Part shown: positions 36,103 through 46,158 of the stretch, one piece after another
How positions within the stretch are numbered: position 1 is the first letter of the stretch
How the letters are laid out: every line of letters begins with the position of its first letter
Assembly: GCF_900205865.1 (NCBI RefSeq)
Contig: NZ_LT906662.1
Location: 3,051,411-3,115,410 of the forward strand
Reading direction: 5' to 3'
Source of the DNA: Thermoanaerobacterium sp. RBIITD
Lineage (GTDB): Bacteria; Bacillota; Thermoanaerobacteria; Thermoanaerobacterales; Thermoanaerobacteraceae
DNA: 64,000 bases
Made by a program: the position numbers and the translations under genes
The notes under the pieces: generated by a model
What the model was told of the DNA's origin: nothing
The model's database searches: none
The model's input: only the letters and a program-made list of their open reading frames with translations

Positions 36103-37530
36103 ATGTTAAATATTAGTAAAGAGGAATTCGATAAACTCAAAAGTAAAAATGTTGTTTTTCCAATCTATATTGAAATAAACGGTGATGAACTGACACCTGT
36201 TAGTATATTTTACAATTTGAAAGGAAAGAACAAATTTTTACTTGAAAGTGCAGAAAGCGGAAAAGAGTGGGGAAGATATTCCTTTATTGGTTCAAATCCA
36301 TATCTTAAGGTAAAAAGTTATGGTAATAAGGTTGAAATTGAAAATAAGCAACGAACAATTAAATACGGAAAGGTACTTGATTATATCAAAGAAAATATTC
36401 AACAAAATTATGATAAAAATGGACTCAAGTTGCCTTTCACAGGCGGTGCCATTGGATATGCGGGATACGATATTATTAGGCAATATGAAAAACTACCAGA
36501 TAAAAACATCGATGAAATAGGTGTCCCAGAATCGTATTTCATGTTTTATAAAGAATTTGTATGCTACGATCACTTCAAGCATACAGTATCTGTTATATAT
36601 AATGTATTTCCTAATGATTTTGAAAGCTATGATGCTATAAAAGAAAGGCTGAGTTCACTATTAAACGAAATTAAAAATAACATCGAAAACCATGAGTTAC
36701 CTGTAAAATCTAATGCAACCAATTTTAAGTCGAATTTTACTATGGAGGAATTTTGCAAAACGGTAGAAAAGGCAAAAGAATATATAAAAAACGGCGATAT
36801 ATTTCAAGTCGTACCATCACAAAGATTAATAGCTAAAACTGATTCACAGCCATTTGATATATATAGACGGTTAAGGTCAATAAATCCATCGCCATATTTG
36901 TTTTATATAGATTTTGGTGATTATCAATTAATGGGTTCTTCCCCTGAAAGCCTTGTTGCTGTATTTGGTAACAAAGTAATAACAAATCCTATTGCTGGAA
37001 CAAGGCCAAGGGGCAAAAGTGAGGAAGAAGATTTAAAACTTAAAGAAGAACTTATAAATGATGAAAAGGAAAGAGCAGAACACGTTATGCTTGTTGACCT
37101 TGGAAGAAATGATATAGGTAAAGTCAGTGAATTTGGCAGCGTAAAACTGGATAGGTTTATGGAAGTAGATTTTTATTCACATGTGATGCATATTGTGTCG
37201 AAAGTTTCTGGTAAGCTTAAAAAAGATATGACAGCATTTGACGCATTAGCAGCATGTTTGCCCGCAGGTACAGTTACAGGTGCTCCTAAGGTGAGGGCAA
37301 TGGAGATAATTGATGAACTTGAAAATATAAGAAGGTCATTTTATGCTGGTGCAGTCGGATATTTTTCCTATAATGGCAATATGGATATGTGTATAGCTAT
37401 AAGAACGTTACTTTTAAAGGATAATATAGCATATCTTCAAGCAGGGTGTGGCATCGTATATGACTCAAATCCAGAATCTGAATATTATGAAACATTAAAT
37501 AAAGCAATGGCACTTAAGGAGGTGCTGTAA
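36103..37530 (+). CDS. trpE: Anthranilate synthase component I
   Basis: A 475-residue large subunit that converts chorismate to anthranilate using ammonia from TrpG. Marks: PSPYLFYIDFGDYQLMGSSP (chorismate-binding region), TNPIAGTRPRGKSEEED, LVDLGRNDIGKVSEFG, and the C-terminal AGTVTGAPKVRAMEIIDELE. The N-terminal ESAESGKEWGRYSFIG segment carries the LLES-like feedback site for tryptophan. AAGGAGGTGGGTAT precedes the ATG. It is the first gene of trpEGDCFBA behind the Trp T-box, and overlaps trpG by one base. Confidence 0.97.
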   Translation: MLNISKEEFDKLKSKNVVFPIYIEINGDELTPVSIFYNLKGKNKFLLESAESGKEWGRYSFIGSNPYLKVKSYGNKVEIENKQRTIKYGKVLDYIKENIQQNYDKNGLKLPFTGGAIGYAGYDIIRQYEKLPDKNIDEIGVPESYFMFYKEFVCYDHFKHTVSVIYNVFPNDFESYDAIKERLSSLLNEIKNNIENHELPVKSNATNFKSNFTMEEFCKTVEKAKEYIKNGDIFQVVPSQRLIAKTDSQPFDIYRRLRSINPSPYLFYIDFGDYQLMGSSPESLVAVFGNKVITNPIAGTRPRGKSEEEDLKLKEELINDEKERAEHVMLVDLGRNDIGKVSEFGSVKLDRFMEVDFYSHVMHIVSKVSGKLKKDMTAFDALAACLPAGTVTGAPKVRAMEIIDELENIRRSFYAGAVGYFSYNGNMDMCIAIRTLLLKDNIAYLQAGCGIVYDSNPESEYYETLNKAMALKEVL

Positions 37531-38117
37531 TGCTACTATTAATTGATAACTATGATTCATTTACCTATAATCTTTATCAATATATTGGAGAGATTTATTC
37601 TGATATTAAAGTGCGGAGAAATGATCAAATTGATATATCTGATATAAATATGCTAAAGCCAGACGGTATAATTCTATCACCTGGACCAGGTAGGCCTGAA
37701 GATGCAGGAATTTGTATAGATGTTATAAAAAATTTTGGGAGAGATATACCAATATTGGGTATTTGCCTTGGGCATCAAGCGATAGGTTATGCATATGGTG
37801 CAAAAATAATAAGAGCAAATGTTATAAAACATGGCAAGACATCGATGGTAATGCATGATGGTAAGGGATTATTTGAAGGAATAAAAAATCCAATTAGAGC
37901 TATGAGATATCATTCACTTATCATTGATAGAAATACATTGACGAAAGAGCTTGAAATAACTGCGCAGACTGCAGATGGAACAATAATGGGCATCAAACAT
38001 AAAGAATTTCCAGTTTATGGCCTACAATTTCACCCTGAATCAATTCTAACAGAAAAGGGTAAATCAATATTAAAAAATTATGTGGAGGGGATATGCAATG
38101 TTAAAGGATGCGATTGA
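37530..38117 (+). CDS. trpG: Anthranilate synthase component II (glutamine amidotransferase)
   Basis: A 195-residue class I amidotransferase that supplies ammonia to TrpE. The nucleophile Cys79 is in [10 protein letters not shown]; the His-Glu pair is in FHPESI near the C-terminus. The N-terminus [16 protein letters not shown] is the family signature, and [11 protein letters not shown] contributes to glutamine binding. It starts inside the trpE stop (TAATG), indicating translational coupling. In many Firmicutes this subunit is shared with PabB; no pab genes are in the window. Confidence 0.97.
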   Translation: MLLLIDNYDSFTYNLYQYIGEIYSDIKVRRNDQIDISDINMLKPDGIILSPGPGRPEDAGICIDVIKNFGRDIPILGICLGHQAIGYAYGAKIIRANVIKHGKTSMVMHDGKGLFEGIKNPIRAMRYHSLIIDRNTLTKELEITAQTADGTIMGIKHKEFPVYGLQFHPESILTEKGKSILKNYVEGICNVKGCD

Positions 38118-39117
38118 AAAAATTGTTACTGGAGAAAACCTGACAGAATTAGAAGCAAAAACTGCTATGGATTCCATAATGAGAGGGGAATCAGGACCAT
38201 CTCTGATTGGAGGTTATCTTATTGGGCTTAGAATGAAAGGTGAAACAATTGATGAGATAACTGGTTCTGCAAAATCAATGATTGACAATGCAGCGAAGAT
38301 TAAACTTAATTCTGACTATGCTATTGATACGTGTGGTACTGGTGGCGACGGTGGAAGAACATTTAATGTCTCTACTGCAGTAGCAATAATAACATCATCT
38401 GCTGGCGTAAAAGTTGCAAAACATGGAAATAGAGCTGTATCAAGTAAAAGCGGTAGTGCAGATGTATTAAGTGAGCTTGGCATAAAAATTGATATAGAGC
38501 CCGAGTTTACAAAAGAATTAATTGACAATACGGGGTTTGGATTCTTATTTGCCCCAAAATATCATACTGCGACGAAAAATGTTGCACCTATAAGAAGAGA
38601 ATTGGGACTTAGGACTATATTTAATATATTGGGACCTTTGACAAATCCGGCATCTGTTAAAGGGCAGGTGCTTGGTGTATATGATGGAAGTATGACACAT
38701 ACACTTGCAGAAGTTTTATTAAAATTAGGCTGTGAAAAGGCACTTGTCGTTCATGGAAATGATGGCCTCGATGAAATAACTACGACGACAACTACGAAGG
38801 TTTCTGAAGTTAAAAATGGGACTGTCATTGATTATACAATAGATCCACTTGATTATAATATTCCAATATCAAATGATAAAGATATAGAAGGAGGTGACGC
38901 AAAAGAAAATGCTAAGATCATTCTTGATATATTAAAGGGTGAGAAAGGCCCTAAAAGGAATATTGTAGTCTTGAATAGTGCAGCAGCACTATACGTTGGG
39001 AAAGCTGCTAATAGTATTTTAGAGGGTATTAAGCTTGCAGAACATTTAATCGATTCAGGTAGTGCTCTAAATAAATTGAATGAGATATTGAGCTATCAGA
39101 AGGTGTATCTTCAATGA
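38098..39117 (+). CDS. trpD: Anthranilate phosphoribosyltransferase
   Basis: A 339-residue enzyme transferring phosphoribosyl from PRPP to anthranilate. The start is ATG 38098 ([20 protein letters not shown]) with GGAGGGG upstream, overlapping the last 20 bases of trpG. PRPP and magnesium motifs are visible: [38 protein letters not shown], and [11 protein letters not shown]. The order E-G-D is kept. It overlaps trpC by 4 bases. Confidence 0.96.
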   Translation: MLKDAIEKIVTGENLTELEAKTAMDSIMRGESGPSLIGGYLIGLRMKGETIDEITGSAKSMIDNAAKIKLNSDYAIDTCGTGGDGGRTFNVSTAVAIITSSAGVKVAKHGNRAVSSKSGSADVLSELGIKIDIEPEFTKELIDNTGFGFLFAPKYHTATKNVAPIRRELGLRTIFNILGPLTNPASVKGQVLGVYDGSMTHTLAEVLLKLGCEKALVVHGNDGLDEITTTTTTKVSEVKNGTVIDYTIDPLDYNIPISNDKDIEGGDAKENAKIILDILKGEKGPKRNIVVLNSAAALYVGKAANSILEGIKLAEHLIDSGSALNKLNEILSYQKVYLQ

Positions 39118-39893
39118 TTCTCGATGATATTGTTTCAAAGAAAAAAGAACAATTGAAAATACAAAAGATGAAAAAACCTTTAAAAGAAATTTTAAATGAA
39201 ATCATAAATGAAGACGTAAGAGACTTCAAAGCTGCATTAGATAAAGACCATATATCTATAATAGGTGAAATTAAAAAGGCATCGCCCTCAAAGGGTATAA
39301 TCAGAGAAAACTTTAATCATTTTGAAATAGCTAAATTGTATAATGATGTTAATGTCGACGCTATTTCAGTTCTTACAGAAAAAAACTATTTTAAAGGGGA
39401 TGATAGATATATAAAGGATGTTAAAAAAGTCACATCAAAGCCTATACTGAGAAAAGATTTTATATTTGATGAATATCAACTATATGAAACGAAAGCAATT
39501 GGTGCCGATGCCGTTTTGCTGATAGTAGCTATTCTTGGTAAAGATCTAAATAGATTCTACAAAAAAGCAAAAGAACTTAATCTATATTCTATTGTTGAAG
39601 TGCATGATGAACATGAGCTTAATATAGCATTAGATTCTAACCCTGAAATTATAGGAATTAATAATAGGGATTTGAAAGATTTCCATGTCGATTTAAACAC
39701 GACTGAAAGGCTAAAAAAATATATACCTAGTGATGTTTTAGTAGTATCTGAAAGTGGTATTAAATCACCCAAGGATATAAATTATCTACATTCCATCGGT
39801 GTAAGTGCTGTTCTAATTGGTGAAACATTTATGAGAAAAATTGATAAAAAAGAAGAAATTAAAGAATTTATTATGTTGTCGAAAGGTGTTTGA
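39114..39893 (+). CDS. trpC: Indole-3-glycerol phosphate synthase
   Basis: A 259-residue TIM-barrel enzyme converting CdRP to indole-3-glycerol phosphate. Marks: [19 protein letters not shown] (catalytic lysine region), [65 protein letters not shown] and [15 protein letters not shown] overlap with trpD. Monofunctional: TrpF is a separate gene, unlike the fused enteric enzyme. Confidence 0.97.
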   Translation: MILDDIVSKKKEQLKIQKMKKPLKEILNEIINEDVRDFKAALDKDHISIIGEIKKASPSKGIIRENFNHFEIAKLYNDVNVDAISVLTEKNYFKGDDRYIKDVKKVTSKPILRKDFIFDEYQLYETKAIGADAVLLIVAILGKDLNRFYKKAKELNLYSIVEVHDEHELNIALDSNPEIIGINNRDLKDFHVDLNTTERLKKYIPSDVLVVSESGIKSPKDINYLHSIGVSAVLIGETFMRKIDKKEEIKEFIMLSKGV

Positions 39894-39895
39894 TT

Positions 39896-40507
39896 ATGAC
39901 ACAAATAAAGATATGCGGGATAAGGCGCTTTGAAGATATAGAATATTTAAATAAATTAAAACCAGAATATGCCGGGTTTATCTTTGCTAATAGCATAAGA
40001 AGGATTGATGTAAGAGCTGCGAGTAGTCTTTTAGAGAATCTCAATAATGATATAAAAAAGGTGGGAGTTTTTGTTAATGAAGAAATTGATAAAGTTCATA
40101 ATATAGCGAGTCTCCTTAAACTAGATGTATTACAATTTCATGGTGATGAAACACAAGAATATATCAATAATTTCAGAAATTATATTGTATGGAAGGCTAT
40201 AAGAATTAAAGATAAATCTGATTTAGTAAAAGCTATGAAATATCATGTTGACGGAATACTCTTTGATAGCAAAATAGAAAGCGCATATGGAGGAACAGGA
40301 AAAAAATTTAACTGGGATTTACTGAAAGATTCAAATGTAAATTGTACTACAATTTTAGCCGGTGGAATAAATGCAGATAATGTGTTAGTTGCTATAGATA
40401 AAGTAAAGCCGGATATAATCGATGTTTCAAGTGGTGTTGAAAAAAATGGTTTTAAAGATTTTAATTTGATGAAGGATATAATTGAGAAAGTGAGGGGAGT
40501 ATTTTGA
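39896..40507 (+). CDS. trpF: Phosphoribosylanthranilate isomerase
   Basis: A 203-residue TIM-barrel enzyme (Amadori rearrangement of PRA to CdRP). The start is ATG 39896 ([15 protein letters not shown]) with AAAGGTG upstream; a TTG two codons earlier is in frame but overlaps the ribosome-site spacing. The catalytic Cys is in KICGIRR and the Asp near [22 protein letters not shown] and [10 protein letters not shown] form the phosphate site. It follows trpC by two bases and overlaps trpB by 4. Confidence 0.95.
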   Translation: MTQIKICGIRRFEDIEYLNKLKPEYAGFIFANSIRRIDVRAASSLLENLNNDIKKVGVFVNEEIDKVHNIASLLKLDVLQFHGDETQEYINNFRNYIVWKAIRIKDKSDLVKAMKYHVDGILFDSKIESAYGGTGKKFNWDLLKDSNVNCTTILAGGINADNVLVAIDKVKPDIIDVSSGVEKNGFKDFNLMKDIIEKVRGVF

Positions 40508-41679
40508 ATGGCAGATTTGGTAAATTTGGAGGACAGTACGTACCAGAGACAATAATGAATGCTTTAATTGAATTAGAAGAGGAGTTTTATAAAGCTAAAG
40601 AAGACGAAAATTTTATAAATGAATACAAATATTATTTAAAAGAGTATTCCGGGAGACCTACACCTCTATACTTTGCTGAGAATCTTACTAAAAGGATGAA
40701 TGGGGCAAAGATATATTTAAAAAGGGAAGATTTAAACCATACAGGTGCACATAAGATAAACAATGTATTGGGGCAAATCTTATTAGCCAAAAGAATGGGG
40801 AAAAAGAAGGTTATAGCGGAAACTGGCGCAGGCCAGCATGGTGTTGCAACAGCAACTGGTGCTGCTATGTTTGATATGGAATGTGAGATTTTTATGGGGG
40901 AAGAAGATATAAGAAGGCAATCATTGAATGTGTTTAGAATGAAGTTACTTGGAGCAAAAGTAACGCCAGTAAAATCAGGTACCGGAACATTAAAGGATGC
41001 AGTAAATGAAGCGATTCGCGACTGGGTTACAAATATCGAGGACACTTTTTATGTAATGGGATCTGTTGTTGGCCCGCATCCATATCCGACAATGGTCAGA
41101 GATTTTCAGAGAGTTATAGGTGATGAAACTAGAGAACAAATAATTAAAAAAGAAGGCAGACTACCAGATTATATAATTGCATGTGTAGGTGGTGGTAGCA
41201 ATTCAATGGGGATATTTTATCCATTTGTTAATGATACTTCTGTTAAACTAATAGGTGTCGAGGCAGCTGGGCTTGGTATTGATACCGATAAGCACGCTGC
41301 AACAATGGCAAAAGGATCCATTGGCGTACTTCATGGAATGATGACATATTTATTACAGGATGATGAAGGTCAGATAATGCCCGTGTATTCAATATCAGCT
41401 GGGCTGGACTATCCAGGCGTAGGGCCGGAACATTCCTATTTAAAAGACAGTGGTAGAGCGCAGTATGTTTCAGCTACAGATGAAGAAGCACTATCTGCTT
41501 TTATGGATTTATCACATATAGAAGGAATAATACCAGCACTTGAAAGTGCACATGCGGTGGCATACGCAATGAAATTGGCATCTAAACTAAGTAAAGATAA
41601 TATTATTATCGTCAACTTATCAGGCAGAGGAGATAAAGATGTGAATACAGTCGCAAATGTTTTGGGGGTGAAAATATGA
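40504..41679 (+). CDS. trpB: Tryptophan synthase beta chain
   Basis: A 391-residue PLP enzyme condensing indole and serine to tryptophan. It starts with TTG at 40504 ([15 protein letters not shown]) after GAGGGGAG. The PLP lysine is in [13 protein letters not shown] (near residue 84). [26 protein letters not shown] and [14 protein letters not shown] are the other signatures, marking the TrpB1 type that pairs with TrpA. The 4-base overlap with trpA fits the alpha2beta2 complex being made in equal amounts. Confidence 0.97.
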   Translation: MNGRFGKFGGQYVPETIMNALIELEEEFYKAKEDENFINEYKYYLKEYSGRPTPLYFAENLTKRMNGAKIYLKREDLNHTGAHKINNVLGQILLAKRMGKKKVIAETGAGQHGVATATGAAMFDMECEIFMGEEDIRRQSLNVFRMKLLGAKVTPVKSGTGTLKDAVNEAIRDWVTNIEDTFYVMGSVVGPHPYPTMVRDFQRVIGDETREQIIKKEGRLPDYIIACVGGGSNSMGIFYPFVNDTSVKLIGVEAAGLGIDTDKHAATMAKGSIGVLHGMMTYLLQDDEGQIMPVYSISAGLDYPGVGPEHSYLKDSGRAQYVSATDEEALSAFMDLSHIEGIIPALESAHAVAYAMKLASKLSKDNIIIVNLSGRGDKDVNTVANVLGVKI

Positions 41680-42500
41680 GCAGATTAAATTGTGCTACAA
41701 AGACAAATAATTTTAATAGGATTGATAAAAAATTCGAGGATTTAAAACAAAATGGCTTAAAAGCGATGATACCATTTATAACAGCAGGTGATCCTGATTT
41801 GGATACAACTGTCAATTTGGTCTTGTCTATGGAAGAAGGGGGAGCGGACATAATCGAGATCGGGATTCCATACTCCGATCCATTAGCAGATGGACCAATA
41901 ATCCAGGCATCATCATCAAGAGCTCTTAAAAATGGTACGAAAATTCCCGGGATAATGGATGCTGTTAAAAGAATCAGATTAAAAAGTGAAATACCACTAA
42001 TTTATCTCGTATATTATAATTCCGTTTTTAAATACGGAATGGAGAAATTTATGAATGAAGCTAAGGAATCGGGAATAGATGGACTTATAATACCTGATCT
42101 ACCTTTAGAAGAAAGAAAAGATATTAAGGACATGGCAGAGGAATATGGTATTTATCTTATACCACTTGTTGCACCAACGTCGAAGGAAAGGATTAAAAAA
42201 ATTTGTGAAAATGGGAGAGGCTTTGTCTATTGTGTTTCTACGACAGGTGTAACAGGGATAAGGAATAATATAGAAACAAATATAAAAGATTATATGAATA
42301 CTGTAGCGGAATACACTAATATGCCAAAAGCAATAGGTTTTGGTATATCTGGACCAAATATGGCGAAGAAATTTAAACCTTATTGTGATGGAATAATAAT
42401 TGGAAGTGCAATTGTTAAAATGATTCACGACTCGAGAAATAGAGATGAAATATACGAATATGTGAAAAATTTTGTATCATCAATTAAAGAAGTTTTATAA
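41676..42500 (+). CDS. trpA: Tryptophan synthase alpha chain
   Basis: A 274-residue TIM-barrel enzyme cleaving indole-3-glycerol phosphate and passing indole to TrpB. Marks: [38 protein letters not shown] (catalytic Glu and Asp), [26 protein letters not shown] and [13 protein letters not shown]. The ATG overlaps the trpB stop by 4 bases, and GGGGGTG lies just upstream. The N-terminus is about 15 residues longer than usual. Last gene of the operon. Confidence 0.97.
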   Translation: MSRLNCATKTNNFNRIDKKFEDLKQNGLKAMIPFITAGDPDLDTTVNLVLSMEEGGADIIEIGIPYSDPLADGPIIQASSSRALKNGTKIPGIMDAVKRIRLKSEIPLIYLVYYNSVFKYGMEKFMNEAKESGIDGLIIPDLPLEERKDIKDMAEEYGIYLIPLVAPTSKERIKKICENGRGFVYCVSTTGVTGIRNNIETNIKDYMNTVAEYTNMPKAIGFGISGPNMAKKFKPYCDGIIIGSAIVKMIHDSRNRDEIYEYVKNFVSSIKEVL

Positions 42501-42552
42501 AGCGGGATAATTCTCGCTCGAAAAAGTGCTGGATGAACTTGATAAAGTAAAT

Positions 42553-42580
42553 TAAAAGTGCGTGAATAACGCACTTTAAA
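42553..42580. terminator. Terminator after the trp operon
   Basis: Stem AAAGTGCG / CGCACTTT around loop TGAATAA (42555-42577), followed by AAAAATTT. Its right arm includes the stop of the small minus-strand gene next door. A weaker AGCGGGA/TCTCGCT hairpin lies directly after trpA (42501-42518). Confidence 0.6.
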
Positions 42581-42713
42581 AATTTAACATTGGTATGCTA
42601 AATGCCGCTATTAAGGCAACTATCATTACAATAACTATTAAAAGTGCTACATATTTATGCCATACCCTATTGTAAAAAGGATTAAAAAAATCCCTATTTT
42701 TTTTCTTTTTCAT
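42576..42713 (-). CDS. 45-residue single-pass membrane protein
   Basis: The minus-strand ATG at 42713 opens 45 codons to TAA at 42578-42576. The protein has a basic N-terminus (MKKKKNRDFFNPFYNRVWHK) and one clear membrane helix (YVALLIVIVMIVALIAAF), then IPMLNF. The layout, charge asymmetry and lack of a competing frame suggest a real gene. The ribosome site is weak (GGGGCG). It converges on trpA and shares the terminator. The function is unknown; it lies next to another small membrane protein gene (DUF5665). Confidence 0.6.
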   Translation of the reverse strand: MKKKKNRDFFNPFYNRVWHKYVALLIVIVMIVALIAAFSIPMLNF

Positions 42714-42978
42714 GTTATTCGCCCCATTTATATTTTATATAACAATAAAATTATTTATTTATTCAGTTTTTTAAGCTAACATTATATATTAACTTAGATT
42801 CCATTAGTTTTATTTAATCATAATTATATTAAAAAAACAATATTTACAGCATATACTACTAAGATTGTAATCTGTTTAAATATCAAAAAATATGACTAAT
42901 AGTTTAAAAAATAAAAGTTTATAATCATTAATAAACTTTATTATAAGAAGGAAAAATAATTGAAAGGAGGAATTGGGC

Positions 42979-43275
42979 TTGAGCAATAACAATAATAATA
43001 TTATGTTAAATGAAATTAAAAAACAACTTGATAAAATGTCAGAAATGATGGAAAAAATGAAAATTGCTGATTATGTAGAACTCATGCAAAGCCCTTTTAG
43101 ACTCCTTTGGCTTAATTTTGTGGGTGGACTTGCACGCGGATTTGGCATGGCTATAGGTTTTACACTCCTTGGAGCCATTGTAATATATATATTGCAAAGA
43201 GCCGTATTATTAAATTTACCGATAATAGGAAATATTATTGCACATATAATAAAAATTGTTCAGCAGAATTTATAA
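42979..43275 (+). CDS. DUF5665 small membrane protein
   Basis: A 98-residue protein. TTG 42979 is chosen as start because AAGGAGG is 8 bases upstream; the TTG at 42973 is too close. Layout: Asn-rich start, a short coiled coil (IKKQLDKMSEMMEKMKIADY), then LLWLNFVGGLARGFGMAIGF, a glycine-rich membrane helix, and a second hydrophobic stretch (LPIIGNIIAHIIKIV). This matches DUF5665 proteins of Clostridia. Function unknown. It is followed 19 bases later by the DksA-like gene, probably in the same transcript. Confidence 0.85.
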   Translation: MSNNNNNIMLNEIKKQLDKMSEMMEKMKIADYVELMQSPFRLLWLNFVGGLARGFGMAIGFTLLGAIVIYILQRAVLLNLPIIGNIIAHIIKIVQQNL

Positions 43276-43294
43276 AAGAAGGGTAAGTGAAACA

Positions 43295-43918
43295 ATGAAT
43301 AACGAAAAATTAGAGTATTTTCGTCAGAAACTGATTAAGGAAAGAGATAATATTTTGAATATATTAAATGAAATGGATGATAATGATGGTACAGGCAGAA
43401 TGGCAGAAAGAGAGTACTATCAAGAACTTTCATTAGCTGACAATCATCCAGCAGATATTGGATCGGAAGTTTATGAAATAGAAAAAAACTACGCATTAAA
43501 AGATAATGAACAGCATGTATTAAGGCAGATTGACGATGCACTTGAAAGAATGCAAACGGGGCAATTTGGTAACTGTAACCATTGTCATAAAGAGATAGAA
43601 TTAGACAGACTCGAGGCAATACCTTATGCATCTTTATGCTCAGAATGTGCTAAAAATAATGACCTAAAATTAAGTGATCTTAGATATTCAAGGTCAAATG
43701 AGGAAAGGTCGATAAAATATCCCTTTGGGTGGGGATATATGGACTCAAAGGATGAAAATCAGTTTGATGCAGAAGATGCATATCAAGCTGTTGCAAGATA
43801 TAATAAAACAAAAGCAGGTATTGATAACTATGATGATGACTATGACGATTATAATTCGGGTTATGTAGAAGAAACCGATAAATTAAGTAATGAAGACTAT
43901 AAAAAAACAATAGAATAA
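43295..43918 (+). CDS. TraR/DksA-type zinc-finger regulator (YteA-like)
   Basis: A 207-residue protein. The start is ATG 43295 (MNNEKLEYFRQKLIKERD) after AGAAGGG. The N-terminal coiled coil and ERMQTGQFGNCNHCHKEIELDRLEAIPYASLCSEC contain the four-cysteine DksA/TraR zinc finger. The length and acidic C-terminus (NYDDDYDDYNSGY) match the Bacillus YteA group rather than Proteobacterial DksA. It may act on RNA polymerase through the secondary channel, but this is not shown for the YteA type. A terminator follows immediately. Confidence 0.9.
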   Translation: MNNEKLEYFRQKLIKERDNILNILNEMDDNDGTGRMAEREYYQELSLADNHPADIGSEVYEIEKNYALKDNEQHVLRQIDDALERMQTGQFGNCNHCHKEIELDRLEAIPYASLCSECAKNNDLKLSDLRYSRSNEERSIKYPFGWGYMDSKDENQFDAEDAYQAVARYNKTKAGIDNYDDDYDDYNSGYVEETDKLSNEDYKKTIE

Positions 43919-43945
43919 TCCCCTAAAAAGGGACTATTCTATTTT
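43909..43945 (+). terminator. Terminator after the DksA-like gene
   Basis: AATAGAATA.TCCC pairs with GGGA.TATTCTATT around a CTAAAAA loop, with one A-C mismatch, then a T run. Confidence 0.8.
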
Positions 43946-44189
43946 TATAATACAAAATGACATATCAAAAAAGGCGTTGTGGTAGAATTTAAGATAGCAA
44001 AAAGCGATAATAAAAGTGAACTTGAAGAAAAACTTTAAGGCATTGTCACAAATAAGCAATATAAATTATACTGACGAATTTAAATCTTCAGGAACAAAAT
44101 AGGTAATAGAATTAGTTATGGTTTTTTGCAGCAAAAAAGTATGTATAAATTGGAACGATATTTGAATCCTTGATTTTAAACATAAAAAA

Positions 44190-44265
<76 letters not shown>

Positions 44266-44267
44266 GC

Positions 44268-44871
44268 ATCGAGATTTATTATAACATAGTATTTAACGAC
44301 AGTCAACAAGATATTCATGATTTTTCATAATCATATTCAGAATTAATTAGCTTTTTGTAATAATTAATCTCCTATCTATTGATATGAGATTAATTTAAAT
44401 ATTTTGCAGAATTATTTATTAGCTTCTTATGTGTTTTTTTTTGCATTTAAATACTAAATAAAACTGATGGCAATAGCACAGATGAAACCACCAATGACAT
44501 TATAATTAGACAATACCTACAACCATTTTCCTAGGTAAGTGTCCACTAAGACAAGTACCAATTAAGTTTGTTATGAGTGCTACCCATTAGTGGGAATTAT
44601 ATGTAATTTTTATTAGTTTTCTTATTGATATGAAAAAATATAAGTTTTATGAAATTTTATTTATTGAAAAAAGTTATAATATTTATATTTAAAAAAGCTA
44701 TAGAATATAAGATATGGCAAATTATAAGAGTATTATAGATATATTGACATTTTATGACACTTTATGTTATTTGTATGTTATTTATTTGTTAACTTTATTG
44801 ACCATGATGAATTTTTAATATAATATATCTTTGGACGTAACTGACATTAATAAATCCAGAGGGTAATAGTA
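44268..44871. other. Long intergenic stretch with a decayed membrane-protein remnant
   Basis: About 600 AT-rich bases between tRNA-Trp and the glycosyltransferase. On the minus strand, 44450-44590 holds short in-frame pieces (ALITNLIGTCLSGHLPRK then MVVGIV; and in another frame NVIGGFICAIAISFI) that look like the end of a membrane transporter, broken by stops. The right part holds a plausible promoter for the next gene: TTGACC at 44799 and TATAAT about 15 bases on. Nothing else is clear. Confidence 0.35.
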
Positions 44872-46077
44872 ATGATTTTGCATAAGTTATTATTAATAAC
44901 TGGAATAGCTCTACAAATCTATTTATTGTTTTTTGGATTCTATTATTTTTATATTGGTCTTTTCGGGATTGGTAAAGCTCCAAGAAGAAAAAAATGCAAA
45001 CCTAAAAATAGATTTCTAATACTTATTCCAGCACATAATGAAGAGAAGGTCATAGGCCCGCTTGTCAAAAATCTTCTGTGTCTTGATTATCCAAAAAAAT
45101 TATATGATATTGTTGTCATAGACGATAATTGTACAGATAAGACTAAAAACGTATGTGAAAAGCTTGGAGCGATTGTTCTTGAACATAAAAGTAAGCCCGG
45201 AGAAATTAAAGGGAAGCCATATGCGATAAGATATGCTTTGAATGTTATATCAGATTATGATACCAAATATGATGCTGTTTGTATATTCGATGCTGATAAC
45301 TTAGTTTCACTAAATTATTTAGAAGAAATGAATAACCATCTAATAGCAGGCGATAAATTAATACAATGCTATCTCGATGTCAAAAATCCTACTGATAATT
45401 TAGTCTCTATGTCATATGCAAATGCATATTATTATACAAATCGCTCTTGGCAGATGGCCAAAGAAAAGCTCGGATTAGGTGTTGCAATTGGTGGTACTGG
45501 TTTTTGCGTTGCAACAGATATTTTAAAAAAGATTGGGTGGACAGCGACTTCCTTGACAGAGGATTTGGAATTTCAAATGCAGTGTTTACTTATAAATATT
45601 CCAGCGCACTGGTGCCATTATGCGAAGATATTTGATGAGAAACCTACAAATTTTATTGCTTCGCTAATTCAGAGACTAAGATGGGCAAGAGGACATTGGA
45701 ATGTATGCTTTAAATATGCACCAAAGTTATTTTTAAAGGGTATTATAGCCATTGATGGTACTATATATTCATTAAATCCATTTAATACAATATTAGGTCT
45801 CGTTGGTATTATTTATATACCACTTATAAAAGAAGTTAATTTGATTCCAGATACTGTATGGATATTGTTGCTTGTCATGCAATTCTTATACATGATATAT
45901 TCAATACTAATGTATACAGATAAGCCATTTAAAAAGATACTTGGTCTCTTGACAGTTTTTCTATATAGCTACTCATTTTTACCTTTATATATATGGGCTC
46001 TTATTACAAAGGATAATAAAAATTGGAATTGTACAAAACACACAAGAAGTTTGCAATTTAACCAGTTACATAGTTAA
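44872..46077 (+). CDS. Membrane glycosyltransferase, family 2
   Basis: A 401-residue protein with one N-terminal helix (residues 5-30) and two or three C-terminal helices (about 305-370). Between them is a GT-A domain: LILIPAHNEEKVIG (nucleotide-sugar binding), VVIDDNCTDKT, the DxD-type CIFDADNLVS, LTEDLEFQMQ (acceptor-site acid) and LIQRLRWARGHWN (the QxxRW-type motif). These are the features of processive cellulose/hyaluronan-synthase-like GT2 enzymes. Likely role: synthesis of a surface polysaccharide or glycolipid. No other polysaccharide gene is adjacent, so the product is unknown. The start has GAGGG upstream. Confidence 0.9.
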   Translation: MILHKLLLITGIALQIYLLFFGFYYFYIGLFGIGKAPRRKKCKPKNRFLILIPAHNEEKVIGPLVKNLLCLDYPKKLYDIVVIDDNCTDKTKNVCEKLGAIVLEHKSKPGEIKGKPYAIRYALNVISDYDTKYDAVCIFDADNLVSLNYLEEMNNHLIAGDKLIQCYLDVKNPTDNLVSMSYANAYYYTNRSWQMAKEKLGLGVAIGGTGFCVATDILKKIGWTATSLTEDLEFQMQCLLINIPAHWCHYAKIFDEKPTNFIASLIQRLRWARGHWNVCFKYAPKLFLKGIIAIDGTIYSLNPFNTILGLVGIIYIPLIKEVNLIPDTVWILLLVMQFLYMIYSILMYTDKPFKKILGLLTVFLYSYSFLPLYIWALITKDNKNWNCTKHTRSLQFNQLHS

Positions 46078-46158
46078 AAATTTATAAAAAATTCTTTTTT
46101 TGCAGTTTATCAAATGATATAATTAAATTGGTAAATTAAATGCAAAGGAGAGTAGAGT

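Noticed and set aside
36292-36520. Overlapping small frames inside trpE on both strands
   Set aside because: They lack ribosome sites and lie in the conserved trpE coding sequence.
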